Of a stretch of DNA of 64,000 bases, positions 40,770-48,903 are shown one piece after another (within the stretch, counting starts at the first letter, position 1; each line of letters opens with the position of its first letter). The notes beneath the pieces are model-generated. The model was given only the letters and a program-made list of their open reading frames with translations, did not search any database and was not told the origin of the DNA. Both the position numbers and the translations under genes were made by a program. The stretch comes from Halomonas chromatireducens (GTDB lineage Bacteria > Pseudomonadota > Gammaproteobacteria > Pseudomonadales > Halomonadaceae). Location of the stretch: NCBI RefSeq assembly GCF_001545155.1, contig NZ_CP014226.1, positions 3,181,918-3,245,917 of the forward strand, in the 5' to 3' direction.

Positions 40770-42104
40770 TCAGAAGCGATAGGTCAGCTGAGCACCGAAG
40801 CCATGGGCCTCGTTCTTGTAGTCGGCGGTATAGGTAGAAGTAATCGCTCCACCTGCATCTTGTCGCTCCTGATCGACATGCGTACTGCGCTCGGTCAGGT
40901 AGGAGTAGGCAAGATCGACGGTCAGGTTATCCACCGGGGTCCAGCCAGCGCCAACGGAGAAGATGCGCCTGTCATCGGAAGGAATCCGTGCACTGCGGAA
41001 CTCGTCGCTGGTCGGCGTAAAGTCGAGGGTAATGCCAGCACGCAGCGCCAACTGCGGATTGAGCTGATACTCACCGCCTAGAGCGTAGGCCCAGGCGTTG
41101 GAGTAATCCTGCTGTTCGAACGTGATGGGATCGCCGCCCGGGTCGTTGGGGTCGATGACGCGGATTTCATCGAAGCGACTCCAGCGGGTCCAGGAGGCGC
41201 CCGCCATCAGCTTGAGGCGGTCACTCATTTGTTGAGTGACAGAAAAGTTGATGGTTTCAGGGGTCGTCAAGTCCAACTGAGCATCGCGAGGGATAACTGT
41301 ACCTTCAGGTACTACACCAACGCCATCGAATATATCCCCAGTCGCTGTCGCACGAAAATCTCCCGTAAGGGTATAGCTGACCTTGGAGCGATAGGTCAGG
41401 CCAAGCGTGGTTTCCGGCACAGGCTGGTAAATCACCCCCAGGTTATAGCCCCAGCCATCGTCGTCACCCTCGATTCTCGCATCAAGCTCTTCCGTTGCAC
41501 CAGGAGCAGTGCCAGGCGCCGGCACTCTGCGATGCAGCTCCCCATCCACGCGGTTATAGGTAATACCGGCACCCACCGACCACTGATCGTTGAAGCGATA
41601 AGACACCGTCGGCTGGGCGCTCATGACTCGCAGCTCGGTATAGTTGCCCAGGTTGCGTCCAACGAAGCCGTCCTCGTATTCGGTCTTGGAGCCGAACGGC
41701 GCATAGACGCCGAAACCGAAGGCCAGCTGCTCATTGACGGGATGGGCATAGAAGGCAAAGGGAATCAGGGTGCCCGGCACCATATCGCCTTCAGAAGTAC
41801 CTTCTACATCTACCGCGGGGCCAGCGCCAAGAGTCCGAGTCGCCTCGGCATTGCGAATGCGGCTGTTGACGTTCAGGTAGGTCCCGCCCGCGGTCAGCTG
41901 GGCGCGGTCGAGGAAGGACATCCCCGCCGGGTTGCCGAAGACGATGGTGGCGTCGTTGACGTTGGAGCTACGCCCGGCGTGGCCGTAACCCTGGCCGCTG
42001 ACGCTCTGCTCGTTGATCTGGTAGCCGCCAGCGTTGGCCTGGCTGGCGAAGGCAGCGGCAGCAACCGCCACGGCCCAGGTAAGCTTGTTGAACTTGTTGT
42101 GCAT
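40770..42104 (-). CDS. fadL: FadL/OmpP1 family outer-membrane long-chain fatty acid transporter
   Basis: A 444-residue outer-membrane beta-barrel. A signal peptide of about 24 residues ends at 'ASQANA' before 'GGYQINEQSVSGQGYGHAGR', the plug-forming N-terminus of the family with its NPAGMS motif ('FGNPAGMSFLDRAQLTAGG'). The final residue is Phe ('AQLTYRF'), as required for BAM assembly. It admits hydrophobic compounds, usually long-chain fatty acids. A FadR/PsrA-like operator at 42215-42228 is shared with fadE. The start at 42104 was chosen by the signal peptide. Confidence 0.92.
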   Translation of the reverse strand: MHNKFNKLTWAVAVAAAAFASQANAGGYQINEQSVSGQGYGHAGRSSNVNDATIVFGNPAGMSFLDRAQLTAGGTYLNVNSRIRNAEATRTLGAGPAVDVEGTSEGDMVPGTLIPFAFYAHPVNEQLAFGFGVYAPFGSKTEYEDGFVGRNLGNYTELRVMSAQPTVSYRFNDQWSVGAGITYNRVDGELHRRVPAPGTAPGATEELDARIEGDDDGWGYNLGVIYQPVPETTLGLTYRSKVSYTLTGDFRATATGDIFDGVGVVPEGTVIPRDAQLDLTTPETINFSVTQQMSDRLKLMAGASWTRWSRFDEIRVIDPNDPGGDPITFEQQDYSNAWAYALGGEYQLNPQLALRAGITLDFTPTSDEFRSARIPSDDRRIFSVGAGWTPVDNLTVDLAYSYLTERSTHVDQERQDAGGAITSTYTADYKNEAHGFGAQLTYRF

Positions 42105-42214
42105 GTCTCGACGTCCTCTTCCAGACGAGCTGGAGCTGGTTATGAAATGCACCCTCGCCGGGGTGCTTTGCTACTGAACACAGTTTTCGCCCAAAGGGGG
42201 GTCGGGATCAAGGC

Positions 42215-42228
42215 CAAACGTTCGTTTT
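42215..42228. promoter_or_regulatory. PsrA/FadR-like operator upstream of fadL
   Basis: CAAAC-GTTC-GTTTT lies 111 bp before the fadL start. The pattern CAAAC-N4-GTT matches the known PsrA box form (CAAAC, 2-4 bp, GTTTG) except at the last base, and a second site of this form precedes fadE. Confidence 0.5.
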
Positions 42229-42321
42229 AATGCCGATTTTCCTCATACTTTAGCCTAACCCATCGCCTTAACCATGAACTTTCAAGGCCCAGGGCAATAC
42301 ATGTCCGGGTCGCGCAGCCCC

Positions 42322-42353
42322 TTGACCTTTGTGTCACCCATAGGTTTTACACT
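42322..42353 (+). promoter_or_regulatory. MerR-type promoter and operator of the metal operon
   Basis: The -35 box TTGACC (42322-42327) and -10 box TACACT (42348-42353) are 20 bp apart, the overlong spacing that MerR-family activators need. Within it lies the dyad ACCTTTG-N7-CATAGGT (42325-42345) with one mismatch, the same 7-7-7 layout as CueR operators (ACCTTCC-N7-GGAAGGT). Confidence 0.75.
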
Positions 42354-42385
42354 GCTCACATCGCACAGATGCTAGGAGTGTTTTC

Positions 42386-42832
42386 ATGAAGGTCAGCGAA
42401 TTGGCCCGGCGTGCCGGCGTCACCGCCGAGACGGTGCGTCACTACACCAGAGAGGGGCTGCTGAGCCCCCTCCGCGACCCGGACAACGGCTACCAGCTCT
42501 TCGACCAGGCCGACCTGGAGCGGCTGCGCTTCATCCAGCGTGCCCGCACGCTGGGCTTCAGCGTGGCTGAAATCGCCGACATCCTCTCCCATGCCGACCA
42601 GGGCGACTCGCCCTGCCCCATGGTGCGCGACCTGCTGGCCAGCCGGCTGCCGCAGATCCGCGCCCGCATTGCCGAGCTGCAAGCGCTGGCGGCGCGCATG
42701 GAGCAGGCACTCGACGCCTGGGCCGAGATGCCCGACGGCACCCCTGACGGTCACAGCCTGTGCCGCCTGATCGAAAGTTTCCCCGAGGCAGCTCCCGAGG
42801 CATGCCTCCACGCCGACGAGGAACGCACATGA
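42386..42832 (+). CDS. MerR-family heavy-metal-responsive regulator
   Basis: A 148-residue activator. The winged helix-turn-helix is '[20 protein letters not shown]', followed by '[20 protein letters not shown]' and a dimerisation helix. Candidate metal ligands are Cys77 (in 'SPCPMV'), Cys126 (in 'HSLC') and Cys140. Copper(I) sensors of the CueR type have Ser at position 77, whereas divalent sensors such as ZntR have Cys nearby, so the ligand set looks divalent-type although the partner pump looks copper-type. The stop overlaps the ATPase start (ATGA). Confidence 0.88.
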   Translation: MKVSELARRAGVTAETVRHYTREGLLSPLRDPDNGYQLFDQADLERLRFIQRARTLGFSVAEIADILSHADQGDSPCPMVRDLLASRLPQIRARIAELQALAARMEQALDAWAEMPDGTPDGHSLCRLIESFPEAAPEACLHADEERT

Positions 42833-45444
42833 CCCTCTCTGATCTCGAGCGCAACGTGCCGGGCATGAACTGCCAGGGCTGCGTGAAGCGCATGCGCGAG
42901 GCGATCCAGGCGCTCGACCCCGAGGCCGAGGTCACCGGCTTTCCCGCCGAGAAGCGCCTGGTAGTGAACACCACCCTCGACGACGCCGAGTTAGATGATG
43001 CCCTCAATGCAGCAGGTTATCCGCCCGGGGCAGCACCCGGCGGCGAGTCCGACGAGACACCAGGCGAGGCGCCCACCGCCGCGTTGTTCCAGGAAAGCGA
43101 AGCCGAGCCGGCAGCACGCAGCGAAGGCGGCGTGACCCACCGCCTGTCGGTCTCGGGCATGACCTGCGCCAGCTGCGTGAAAAGCGTGGAACAGGCGCTT
43201 TCGCGCACGCCGGGTGTGGCCAACGCATCGGTGAACTTCGGCACCCGCGTGGCCCAGGTACATGGCCGTGTCGATGCCGACGCGCTGGTCGCAGCCATAC
43301 AGGCGGCCGGTTACGATGCCGAGCCCATCGTCGACCTGCGCCAGGCCGAAGAGGCCCGCACCGCCAAGGATGCCGAGACCTATCGCCGCCGCCTGCGCGG
43401 CAGTTTCTGGTCCTTGGCACTGGCCGTGCCGCTGATGGCCAGCATGTTCTTCTACCACCCCCACCCCGTCGGCACCGGCCGGCTCTTCTGGCTGGTGATC
43501 GGCCTGCTGACGCTGGCGGTTCTCGTCGTGCCGGGTCGACACTTCTTCGTCAATGCCTGGAAGAACCTCAAGCATCACCAGGCCAACATGGACCCCCTGA
43601 TCGCCATGGGCACCGGCACCGCCTGGCTCTACTCCATGGCGGTGGTGGCCTTCGCACCCTGGCTGCCACACGTGGCCCACGGCATCTATTTCGAAGCCTC
43701 GGCGATGATCATCGGCCTGGTGCTGTTGGGGAACGCACTGGAGCTGCGCGCCCGCGGACGCACCAGCGAGGCGCTCAAGCGCCTGCTCGACCTGCAGAGC
43801 CGCACGGCGCGGGTGATTCGCGGCGACGACGAGCGCGAACTGCCCATCGAGGAAGTACGTGAGGGCGACCATATCCGCGTGCGACCCGGCGAGCGCCTGC
43901 CGGTGGACGGCGTGGTGACCAGCGGTGCCAGCCATATCGACGAGTCAATGCTCACCGGCGAGCCGTTGCCGGTGAGCAAGGGCGAGAGCGACGAGGTCAA
44001 TGCCGGCACGGTGAACGGCCGGGGCGGCCTGATCTATCGCGCCACCCGTGTCGGCGCCGACACGCGCCTGGGGCAAATCACCGAGCAGGTGGCCCTGGCG
44101 CAGAACTCGCGCCCACCCATCGGCGAGCTGGCCGACAAGGTGTCGAGCATCTTCGTGCCCACGGTGATGATTATTGCCGTGCTCACGGCGCTGGCCTGGT
44201 TCAACTTCGGCGCCGAGCCGCGGCTGATCCACATGCTGGTGACCGCCACCACGGTGCTGATCATCGCCTGCCCCTGCGCACTGGGCCTGGCCACGCCCAT
44301 CTCCACCATGATCGGCGTAGGCAAGGCCGCCGAGCACGGCGTACTGGTGAGAAACGGCGAGGCGCTGCAGACTGCCAGCCGTCTCACCACCCTGGTGGTA
44401 GACAAGACAGGCACCCTGACCGAAGGCAAGCCCCGGGTCACCGAGGCGCATTTTCTCACTGACAATGGGCACTCTGGCGAAGGACTTCCCGGCGAAAGGC
44501 TTGCCGACGACGAGGCGACGCTGCTCGGGCTGGTGGCGGCACTGGAGCGCGGCTCGGAGCATCCGCTGGCTGCCGCCCTTATGCAGCACGCCGAGCAAGC
44601 CGGCGCCGAGGCAGCCGCGATCAGCGATTTCGACAGCGTCACCGGGGGCGGCGTAAAGGCCACTGGGCCGCAGGGCGAAGTGCTGCTGCTGGGTAATGCG
44701 CGCTTGCTGCAAGAGGCTGGGCTCGACCTCTCCGCCGGCGAGGAGTTTGCCGCTGGACTGGAGCGCAAGGCGCGCACCGTAGTCTACCTCGCCGTGGATG
44801 GCCGCCTGGCCGCCCTGTTCGGCATCAGCGATCCGCTGCGGGCCGATACCGTGGAAGCAGTGAAGCGGCTCCAGTCCGACGGCCTGAAGGTGGTGATGCT
44901 CACCGGCGACAACGAACACACCGCCGCGGCCATCGCCCGGGAGGTCGGCATCGACGACTTCCGCGCGGGGCTGCTGCCCGAGGACAAGCACACCGAAATC
45001 GAGCGCCTGCAGCAGGCCGGCGAAGTGGTCGGCATGGTGGGCGACGGCATCAACGACGCCCCCGCCCTGGCCCGGGCCAACGTGGGCTTCGCCATCGGCC
45101 AGGGCACCGATGTCGCCATCGAGAGCGCCGGTATCACGCTGATGCGCAGCTCCCTGCACGGTATCGCCGATGCCATCGAGATCAGTCGCATGACCCTGCG
45201 CAACATCAAGCAGAACCTGGTCGGCGCATTCGGCTACAACGTGCTGTGTATCCCCATCGCCGCCGGGGTGCTCTACCCCTTCACCGGCATGCTGCTGTCG
45301 CCGATGATCGCCGGGGCGGCCATGTCGCTCTCTTCGATCACGGTAGTGAGCAACGCCAACCGGCTGAGGCTGCTCAAGACTCGCGGCGATATTCGCTCAG
45401 GCTGCCAGCCAGCCCCTGCCGAGACAGAGGAGGCACTGTCATGA
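42829..45444 (+). CDS. copA: Copper(I)-exporting P-type ATPase (CopA)
   Basis: An 871-residue P1B-type pump. There are two N-terminal metal-binding domains, 'GMNCQGC' (about residue 13) and 'GMTCASC' (about 108), separated by an acidic linker. Eight TM segments follow, with '[10 protein letters not shown]' in TM6, the phosphorylation motif '[11 protein letters not shown]', the 'SEHPLA' His-Pro motif and '[10 protein letters not shown]'. TM7 'YN' and TM8 'MSLSS' are the P1B-1 (Cu+) specificity residues. It expels cytoplasmic copper. Its stop overlaps the next small gene by ATGA. Confidence 0.95.
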   Translation: MTLSDLERNVPGMNCQGCVKRMREAIQALDPEAEVTGFPAEKRLVVNTTLDDAELDDALNAAGYPPGAAPGGESDETPGEAPTAALFQESEAEPAARSEGGVTHRLSVSGMTCASCVKSVEQALSRTPGVANASVNFGTRVAQVHGRVDADALVAAIQAAGYDAEPIVDLRQAEEARTAKDAETYRRRLRGSFWSLALAVPLMASMFFYHPHPVGTGRLFWLVIGLLTLAVLVVPGRHFFVNAWKNLKHHQANMDPLIAMGTGTAWLYSMAVVAFAPWLPHVAHGIYFEASAMIIGLVLLGNALELRARGRTSEALKRLLDLQSRTARVIRGDDERELPIEEVREGDHIRVRPGERLPVDGVVTSGASHIDESMLTGEPLPVSKGESDEVNAGTVNGRGGLIYRATRVGADTRLGQITEQVALAQNSRPPIGELADKVSSIFVPTVMIIAVLTALAWFNFGAEPRLIHMLVTATTVLIIACPCALGLATPISTMIGVGKAAEHGVLVRNGEALQTASRLTTLVVDKTGTLTEGKPRVTEAHFLTDNGHSGEGLPGERLADDEATLLGLVAALERGSEHPLAAALMQHAEQAGAEAAAISDFDSVTGGGVKATGPQGEVLLLGNARLLQEAGLDLSAGEEFAAGLERKARTVVYLAVDGRLAALFGISDPLRADTVEAVKRLQSDGLKVVMLTGDNEHTAAAIAREVGIDDFRAGLLPEDKHTEIERLQQAGEVVGMVGDGINDAPALARANVGFAIGQGTDVAIESAGITLMRSSLHGIADAIEISRMTLRNIKQNLVGAFGYNVLCIPIAAGVLYPFTGMLLSPMIAGAAMSLSSITVVSNANRLRLLKTRGDIRSGCQPAPAETEEALS

Positions 45445-45515
45445 GCTGGATCGTCAATTTTGCCGGCCTGGCAATGATCGCCGCCATCGTCTGGTGGTTC
45501 TGGTGGCGCCGCTGA
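45441..45515 (+). CDS. 24-aa single-pass membrane peptide of the copper operon
   Basis: A short frame starts with an ATG that overlaps the copA stop (ATGA at 45441-45444). It encodes 24 residues: '[16 protein letters not shown]', four Trp and one Phe in the next six positions, then two Arg and a TGA. It is one hydrophobic helix with a positive C-terminal end. The position suggests coupled translation and an accessory role to CopA, comparable to other tiny partners of transporters (KdpF, for example). No function is known and expression is not shown. Confidence 0.6.
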   Translation: MSWIVNFAGLAMIAAIVWWFWWRR

Positions 45516-45582
45516 GCCTGGCTCGCAGGTAGGCGGAAGGGGAGCTGCTACGCTATAGGAATAAAGCCGCAGGGAGAACGCC

Positions 45583-45690
45583 ATGCCTAGACTCAACGGC
45601 GTACTCGAGACCGCGCTCTACGTCGACGACATGGATCGGGCGCGGGTCTTCTTCGAAGGCGTGATGGGCTTGGAACCCTTCAACGCCGAC
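45583..45690 (+). pseudogene. VOC/glyoxalase-like gene, 5' remnant
   Basis: About 36 codons with the start of a vicinal-oxygen-chelate protein ('LNGVLETALYVDDMDRARVF', then 'FFEGVMGLEPF'). Homology stops at about 45690, where the sequence continues as the 3' part of iadA in another frame. A start codon and ribosome-binding site (GGGAGAAC) are present, but only a truncated fusion could be made. Confidence 0.75.
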
Positions 45691-45691
45691 C

Positions 45692-46102
45692 ATCGACTTC
45701 ACCACCAGCACCACGCCGGAGCTGCTGGCCGGCGGCGAGGTTCCGGCATCCGAAGCGGTAGCCCGGGCTCTGGAGGCCCGCGTGGAGCCCTCGCGAATCA
45801 CCCTCTCCTCGGATGCCAACGCCTCACTGCCCCAGTTCGACGAGGCACGCCGCTTCGTCGGCCTGAGGGCAGGTCGCCTGGGCAGCCTGTTCGAGGTGCT
45901 GGGCCAGTGCATCAACGACCACGGCATTCCGCTGGAACGCGCCATCGGTGTCGCCAGCACCCATGCCGCCGACGCCCTCAAGCTCCCACGCAAGGGGCGC
46001 CTGCAGGTGGGCAGCGACGCCGATCTGCTGGTGTTGGCCGAAGACGAATGGGCCACCGATGAAGTGTGGGCAATGGGTCGGAGGGTCTATCGGCGGGGCT
46101 GA
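45692..46102 (+). pseudogene. iadA: Isoaspartyl dipeptidase (iadA), 3' remnant
   Basis: About 136 codons of the C-terminal third of IadA: 'IDFTTSTTPELLAGGEV', 'ITLSSDANASLPQFDE', 'AIGVASTHAADALKLP' and 'GSDADLLVL'. The N-terminal two thirds, including most metal ligands, are missing. The fragment is joined directly to a VOC remnant in another frame, so no functional dipeptidase can be made. Its 3' end overlaps the convergent 46087 gene by 16 bp. Confidence 0.85.
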
Positions 46103-46806
46103 TGGGAACGTACCAGAATGCCGCGCCCGGCGAAGAAACGTTCGAAGACCGCGGGCTCGAGGCGGGCATCCGCCTGGCTAGTGCCGGATAGCCCGGATGG
46201 ATTATGGAAGCGCAGGCGTCTGCGCCCATCCAGGCCGAAAAGGTAGACCAGATGCCCGCCCCGATGTGGCGGGCTCAGTTCGGGCGTGCGAATGGAAGGG
46301 TGTACCGAAGCGATAATACGATGCCCCTCACCGAGCCACTGTAGAAAATGCCCCGTATCCACATGCTCTATCACTCCGGCGTCCAGTTGATGCCACTCCC
46401 TCAATAGCTGAACCAGCGGGCGATAGTAGAGCCCCTTGATGCCCTCCTCGGTGATAACGTAACCACCCGCTTCACGGCACTGCGTCAACAGCTCAAAGAG
46501 GCTTCGCCGCTCACCTCGCAGGTCCTCCAGCAGCATCTTGGTGCAAGCCATACCACAGATGTGCCTTGCCCAGCTGGCATACTCAGTGGCGCTTGCAGCG
46601 CCGGATTCCGCCCAGCGCGGGTCGTCGGAGGCGTTCATGTTCCCGTCGAGAAAGCCGGGGATAAGTTCACTAGAAACCCACTGTGAATAGTACGCAGGAA
46701 CGTTCCTGTCTGGCATTGATTCCCTCAAGAATGGTTCAAGGCTCTTGTGCGACTCTGGCACATCGCTTCGCACACCGGCCACGCCACCCAGTTGGATGGT
46801 CACCAT
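46087..46806 (-). CDS. C39-like (papain-fold) cysteine peptidase family protein
   Basis: A 239-residue protein without a clear signal peptide. A Cys in 'HICGMACTKMLLE' (about residue 84 or 88), a His in 'RGGHLVYLFGLDG' (about 187) and an Asn in 'RFHNPSG' (about 202) have the order and spacing of C39-type papain-fold enzymes. No ABC exporter or precursor peptide lies nearby, so a bacteriocin-processing role is not indicated. It is the last gene of the amine cluster, 59 bp after the amidotransferase gene, and may act on amide bonds in that pathway; this is conjecture. Confidence 0.7.
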   Translation of the reverse strand: MVTIQLGGVAGVRSDVPESHKSLEPFLRESMPDRNVPAYYSQWVSSELIPGFLDGNMNASDDPRWAESGAASATEYASWARHICGMACTKMLLEDLRGERRSLFELLTQCREAGGYVITEEGIKGLYYRPLVQLLREWHQLDAGVIEHVDTGHFLQWLGEGHRIIASVHPSIRTPELSPPHRGGHLVYLFGLDGRRRLRFHNPSGLSGTSQADARLEPAVFERFFAGRGILVRSHQPRR

Positions 46807-46865
46807 GACCCGTGTCAGCTGGATTAGCGGCTCGGGGCCACTGCCTGGTCTCGTCAGCTGTCAGC

Positions 46866-47582
46866 TCACCTGCCCTCCATGGCACGCCTCATGAAGTTGA
46901 GGATCCAGCGCACCATCAGGGTGTCATCCACTGGCGCCGAGAGCGAGGCCTCCCCCTCGCGTACTCGCTCTTCGCCCACCAGCTCGGCGCGCAGCGCCAT
47001 CAGGTCCCGCGAATAGGGCTTGGTGAATTCCGGATGTCCCTGTACGCCGAGGAAGTGCGCGCCGATCTGGATCAGATAGAAGGGACAGAAGTCGCTACCG
47101 GCGAGCACCCGGGTTTGTAGTGGCAATTCGCTGACCTGATCCTGATGGCTGACCAGCAGGTCCAGGCTCGGCTGCCAGGGCGCCATCCACTCCGTTCCTG
47201 TCTCGACACGATTGAACGACATCCCCACGCCCCAGCCCTTGGGGCTCTTCACCACTGCGCCGCCCAGTGCCTTGGCCATCAACTGATGGCCGAAGCAGAT
47301 GCCCACCAGCGGCTTGCCCGCCTCCCACAGCCGCCGCACGAAGCCGCAGAGGTCATCGACCCAGGCAAGGCCGTCATTGACGCCGTGCTTGGAGCCGGTG
47401 GTCAGCCAGGCATCCACCGCATCGATATCGTCGGGAATCTCCCCATCCTGGCAGCGCCAGACGACGAACTCGAGCGCCGGGTCGACCTTATGGAAGAGCG
47501 CCGCGAACATCCCCGGATAGTTGCCATGGGCCTCGCGCAGCTCAGGCGCCACATCATCGCACTGCAGAAGCCCTATACGCAT
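46866..47582 (-). CDS. Class I glutamine amidotransferase-like hydrolase
   Basis: A 238-residue protein of the GATase1 fold. The nucleophile elbow is 'GICFGHQLMA' (Cys about 92) and the His-Glu pair is in 'GVQGHPEFTK' (about 181). It resembles GMP synthase-type amidotransferase domains without a synthetase partner. In gamma-glutamyl amine pathways a related class I amidotransferase (PuuD) hydrolyses the gamma-glutamyl amide and frees the product. Its position behind the synthetase and dehydrogenase genes supports that role here. Confidence 0.88.
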   Translation of the reverse strand: MRIGLLQCDDVAPELREAHGNYPGMFAALFHKVDPALEFVVWRCQDGEIPDDIDAVDAWLTTGSKHGVNDGLAWVDDLCGFVRRLWEAGKPLVGICFGHQLMAKALGGAVVKSPKGWGVGMSFNRVETGTEWMAPWQPSLDLLVSHQDQVSELPLQTRVLAGSDFCPFYLIQIGAHFLGVQGHPEFTKPYSRDLMALRAELVGEERVREGEASLSAPVDDTLMVRWILNFMRRAMEGR

Positions 47583-47651
47583 CGCTCAGTCTCCCTGTGG
47601 GGTTACGGCCACTCTGTTTACGGTCGTCCATCCTGTTCACCGCCTTTCTTA

Positions 47652-47705
47652 CTGCTTACCGTCGCCCTGCTGATTACAGTCGCCCTGCTGATTACAGTCG
47701 CCCTG
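47652..47705 (-). repeat. 18-bp tandem repeat over the alcohol dehydrogenase stop codon
   Basis: Three 18-bp units at 47688-47705, 47670-47687 and 47652-47669. On the minus strand the unit is CAGGGCGACTGTAATCAG, identical in two copies and changed at three positions in the third. Each contains TAA in the same register. The first TAA (47692-47694) is the real stop of the dehydrogenase. Weaker copies seem to extend to about 47612. Confidence 0.85.
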
Positions 47706-48876
47706 CTACGGCGGCAACGAAGATATCGCAGTAGTCGTCGGCAGTGAACTTGATCGGGTTGGAGCCCGATGACGGGTCGGCCACGGCCATCCTGCCCACC
47801 TTGTCGGCCTGGCGGGTATCGATGCCGAGGTCGGCCAGGGTGTGCGGTATGCCCAGCCGCTCACGCATTTCCAGAACCCAGTCGATCACCGCCGCCGTGC
47901 CCGGCTGGTCCAGATCGAGGTAGCGGCCCAGGCGCACCATGGGCTCACCGATGGCGCGCTCGTTGGCACGCAGCACATAGGGCATCAGGATGGCGTTGAG
48001 CGTTCCGTGGTGGGCATCATGCAGCGCGCCGAGCGGATGCGCCAGGGCATGCATCGCCCCCAGACCGCGCTGGAAGGCGGTAGCGCCCATGCTCGACGCC
48101 ACCAGCATGTTCATGCGCGCTTCCAGGTCGTGCCCGTCGGCATAGGCGCGGGGCAGATAGTGATGGATGCGTCGCATCCCCTCGACCGCGATGCCCTCGG
48201 CCATGGGGTGATAGAGCGGTGAGCACCAGGCTTCCATGCAGTGGGACAGGGCATCCATGCCGGTGGCGGCGGTCATCGCCCGTGGCAGTCCCACGGTCAG
48301 CTCGGGGTCGAGGATCACCGTGGCCGGCACCATGCCAGGATGGAAGATGATGCGCTTGACGTGCTCGACCTCGTCGGTGATCACCGAGGCACGCCCCACC
48401 TCCGAACCGGTTCCCGCGGTGGTCGGCACGGCAATGATGGGCGCAATGGCCTCGGCATCGGCGTTTTTCCAGTTGTCGCCGATATCCTCCAGCGACCACA
48501 GCGATAGCCCTTCCCGCTGATTGGCCATCAGCGCCACGGCCTTGGCGGCATCCAGCCCCGAACCGCCGCCGAAGGCGATCACGCCGTCATGGCCGCCGTC
48601 CCGAAAGGCTGCCATGCCGTCGAGGACGTTCTTCCCGGTGGGGTTGCCCTTCACCTGGCTGAAGACGGCAATCCCGAGCCCGCTGTCCTCGCAGGCTTGC
48701 ACGCTCTCCTGCACCATCGGCAGCGCGGCGAGGCCGGGGTCGGTGATCAGCAGCGGTGCCTGCATGCCGAGCGCCTTGCAGGCCGCGGGCAGCTCACGAA
48801 TGCGTCCCACCCCGGTGAGGATATTGGCGGGGTAGTTCCAGCCCGTGGTGAACGGCTGCATATCCGGATGATTCAT
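47692..48876 (-). CDS. Iron-containing (type III) alcohol dehydrogenase
   Basis: A 394-residue NAD(P)-dependent dehydrogenase. The nucleotide site is 'GGGSGLDAAKAVA' (about 95), 'TTAGTGSEVGRASV' follows, and metal ligands lie in 'TGMDALSHCMEA' and 'AMHALAHPLGALHDAHHGTL' (one Asp, three His). It would oxidise an alcohol to an aldehyde. The aldehyde dehydrogenase gene lies 27 bp upstream in the same operon, so a two-step alcohol-to-acid oxidation is likely. The C-terminus 'AAVAGRL' ends in an 18-bp tandem repeat. Confidence 0.92.
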   Translation of the reverse strand: MNHPDMQPFTTGWNYPANILTGVGRIRELPAACKALGMQAPLLITDPGLAALPMVQESVQACEDSGLGIAVFSQVKGNPTGKNVLDGMAAFRDGGHDGVIAFGGGSGLDAAKAVALMANQREGLSLWSLEDIGDNWKNADAEAIAPIIAVPTTAGTGSEVGRASVITDEVEHVKRIIFHPGMVPATVILDPELTVGLPRAMTAATGMDALSHCMEAWCSPLYHPMAEGIAVEGMRRIHHYLPRAYADGHDLEARMNMLVASSMGATAFQRGLGAMHALAHPLGALHDAHHGTLNAILMPYVLRANERAIGEPMVRLGRYLDLDQPGTAAVIDWVLEMRERLGIPHTLADLGIDTRQADKVGRMAVADPSSGSNPIKFTADDYCDIFVAAVAGRL

Positions 48877-48903
48877 ATTGAGCTCCTGGGCGGTGCTGCC
48901 CGT

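Noticed and set aside
42829..45444. Zinc/cadmium ATPase (ZntA)
   Set aside because: The TM7 YN and TM8 MSLSS residues point to Cu+ specificity, even though the regulator looks divalent-type.
46087..46806. Bacteriocin or RiPP maturation locus
   Set aside because: Although the protein resembles C39 peptidases, there is no ABC exporter, leader peptide or modifying enzyme nearby.
47652..47705. CRISPR-like array
   Set aside because: 18-bp units directly abut each other without spacers.
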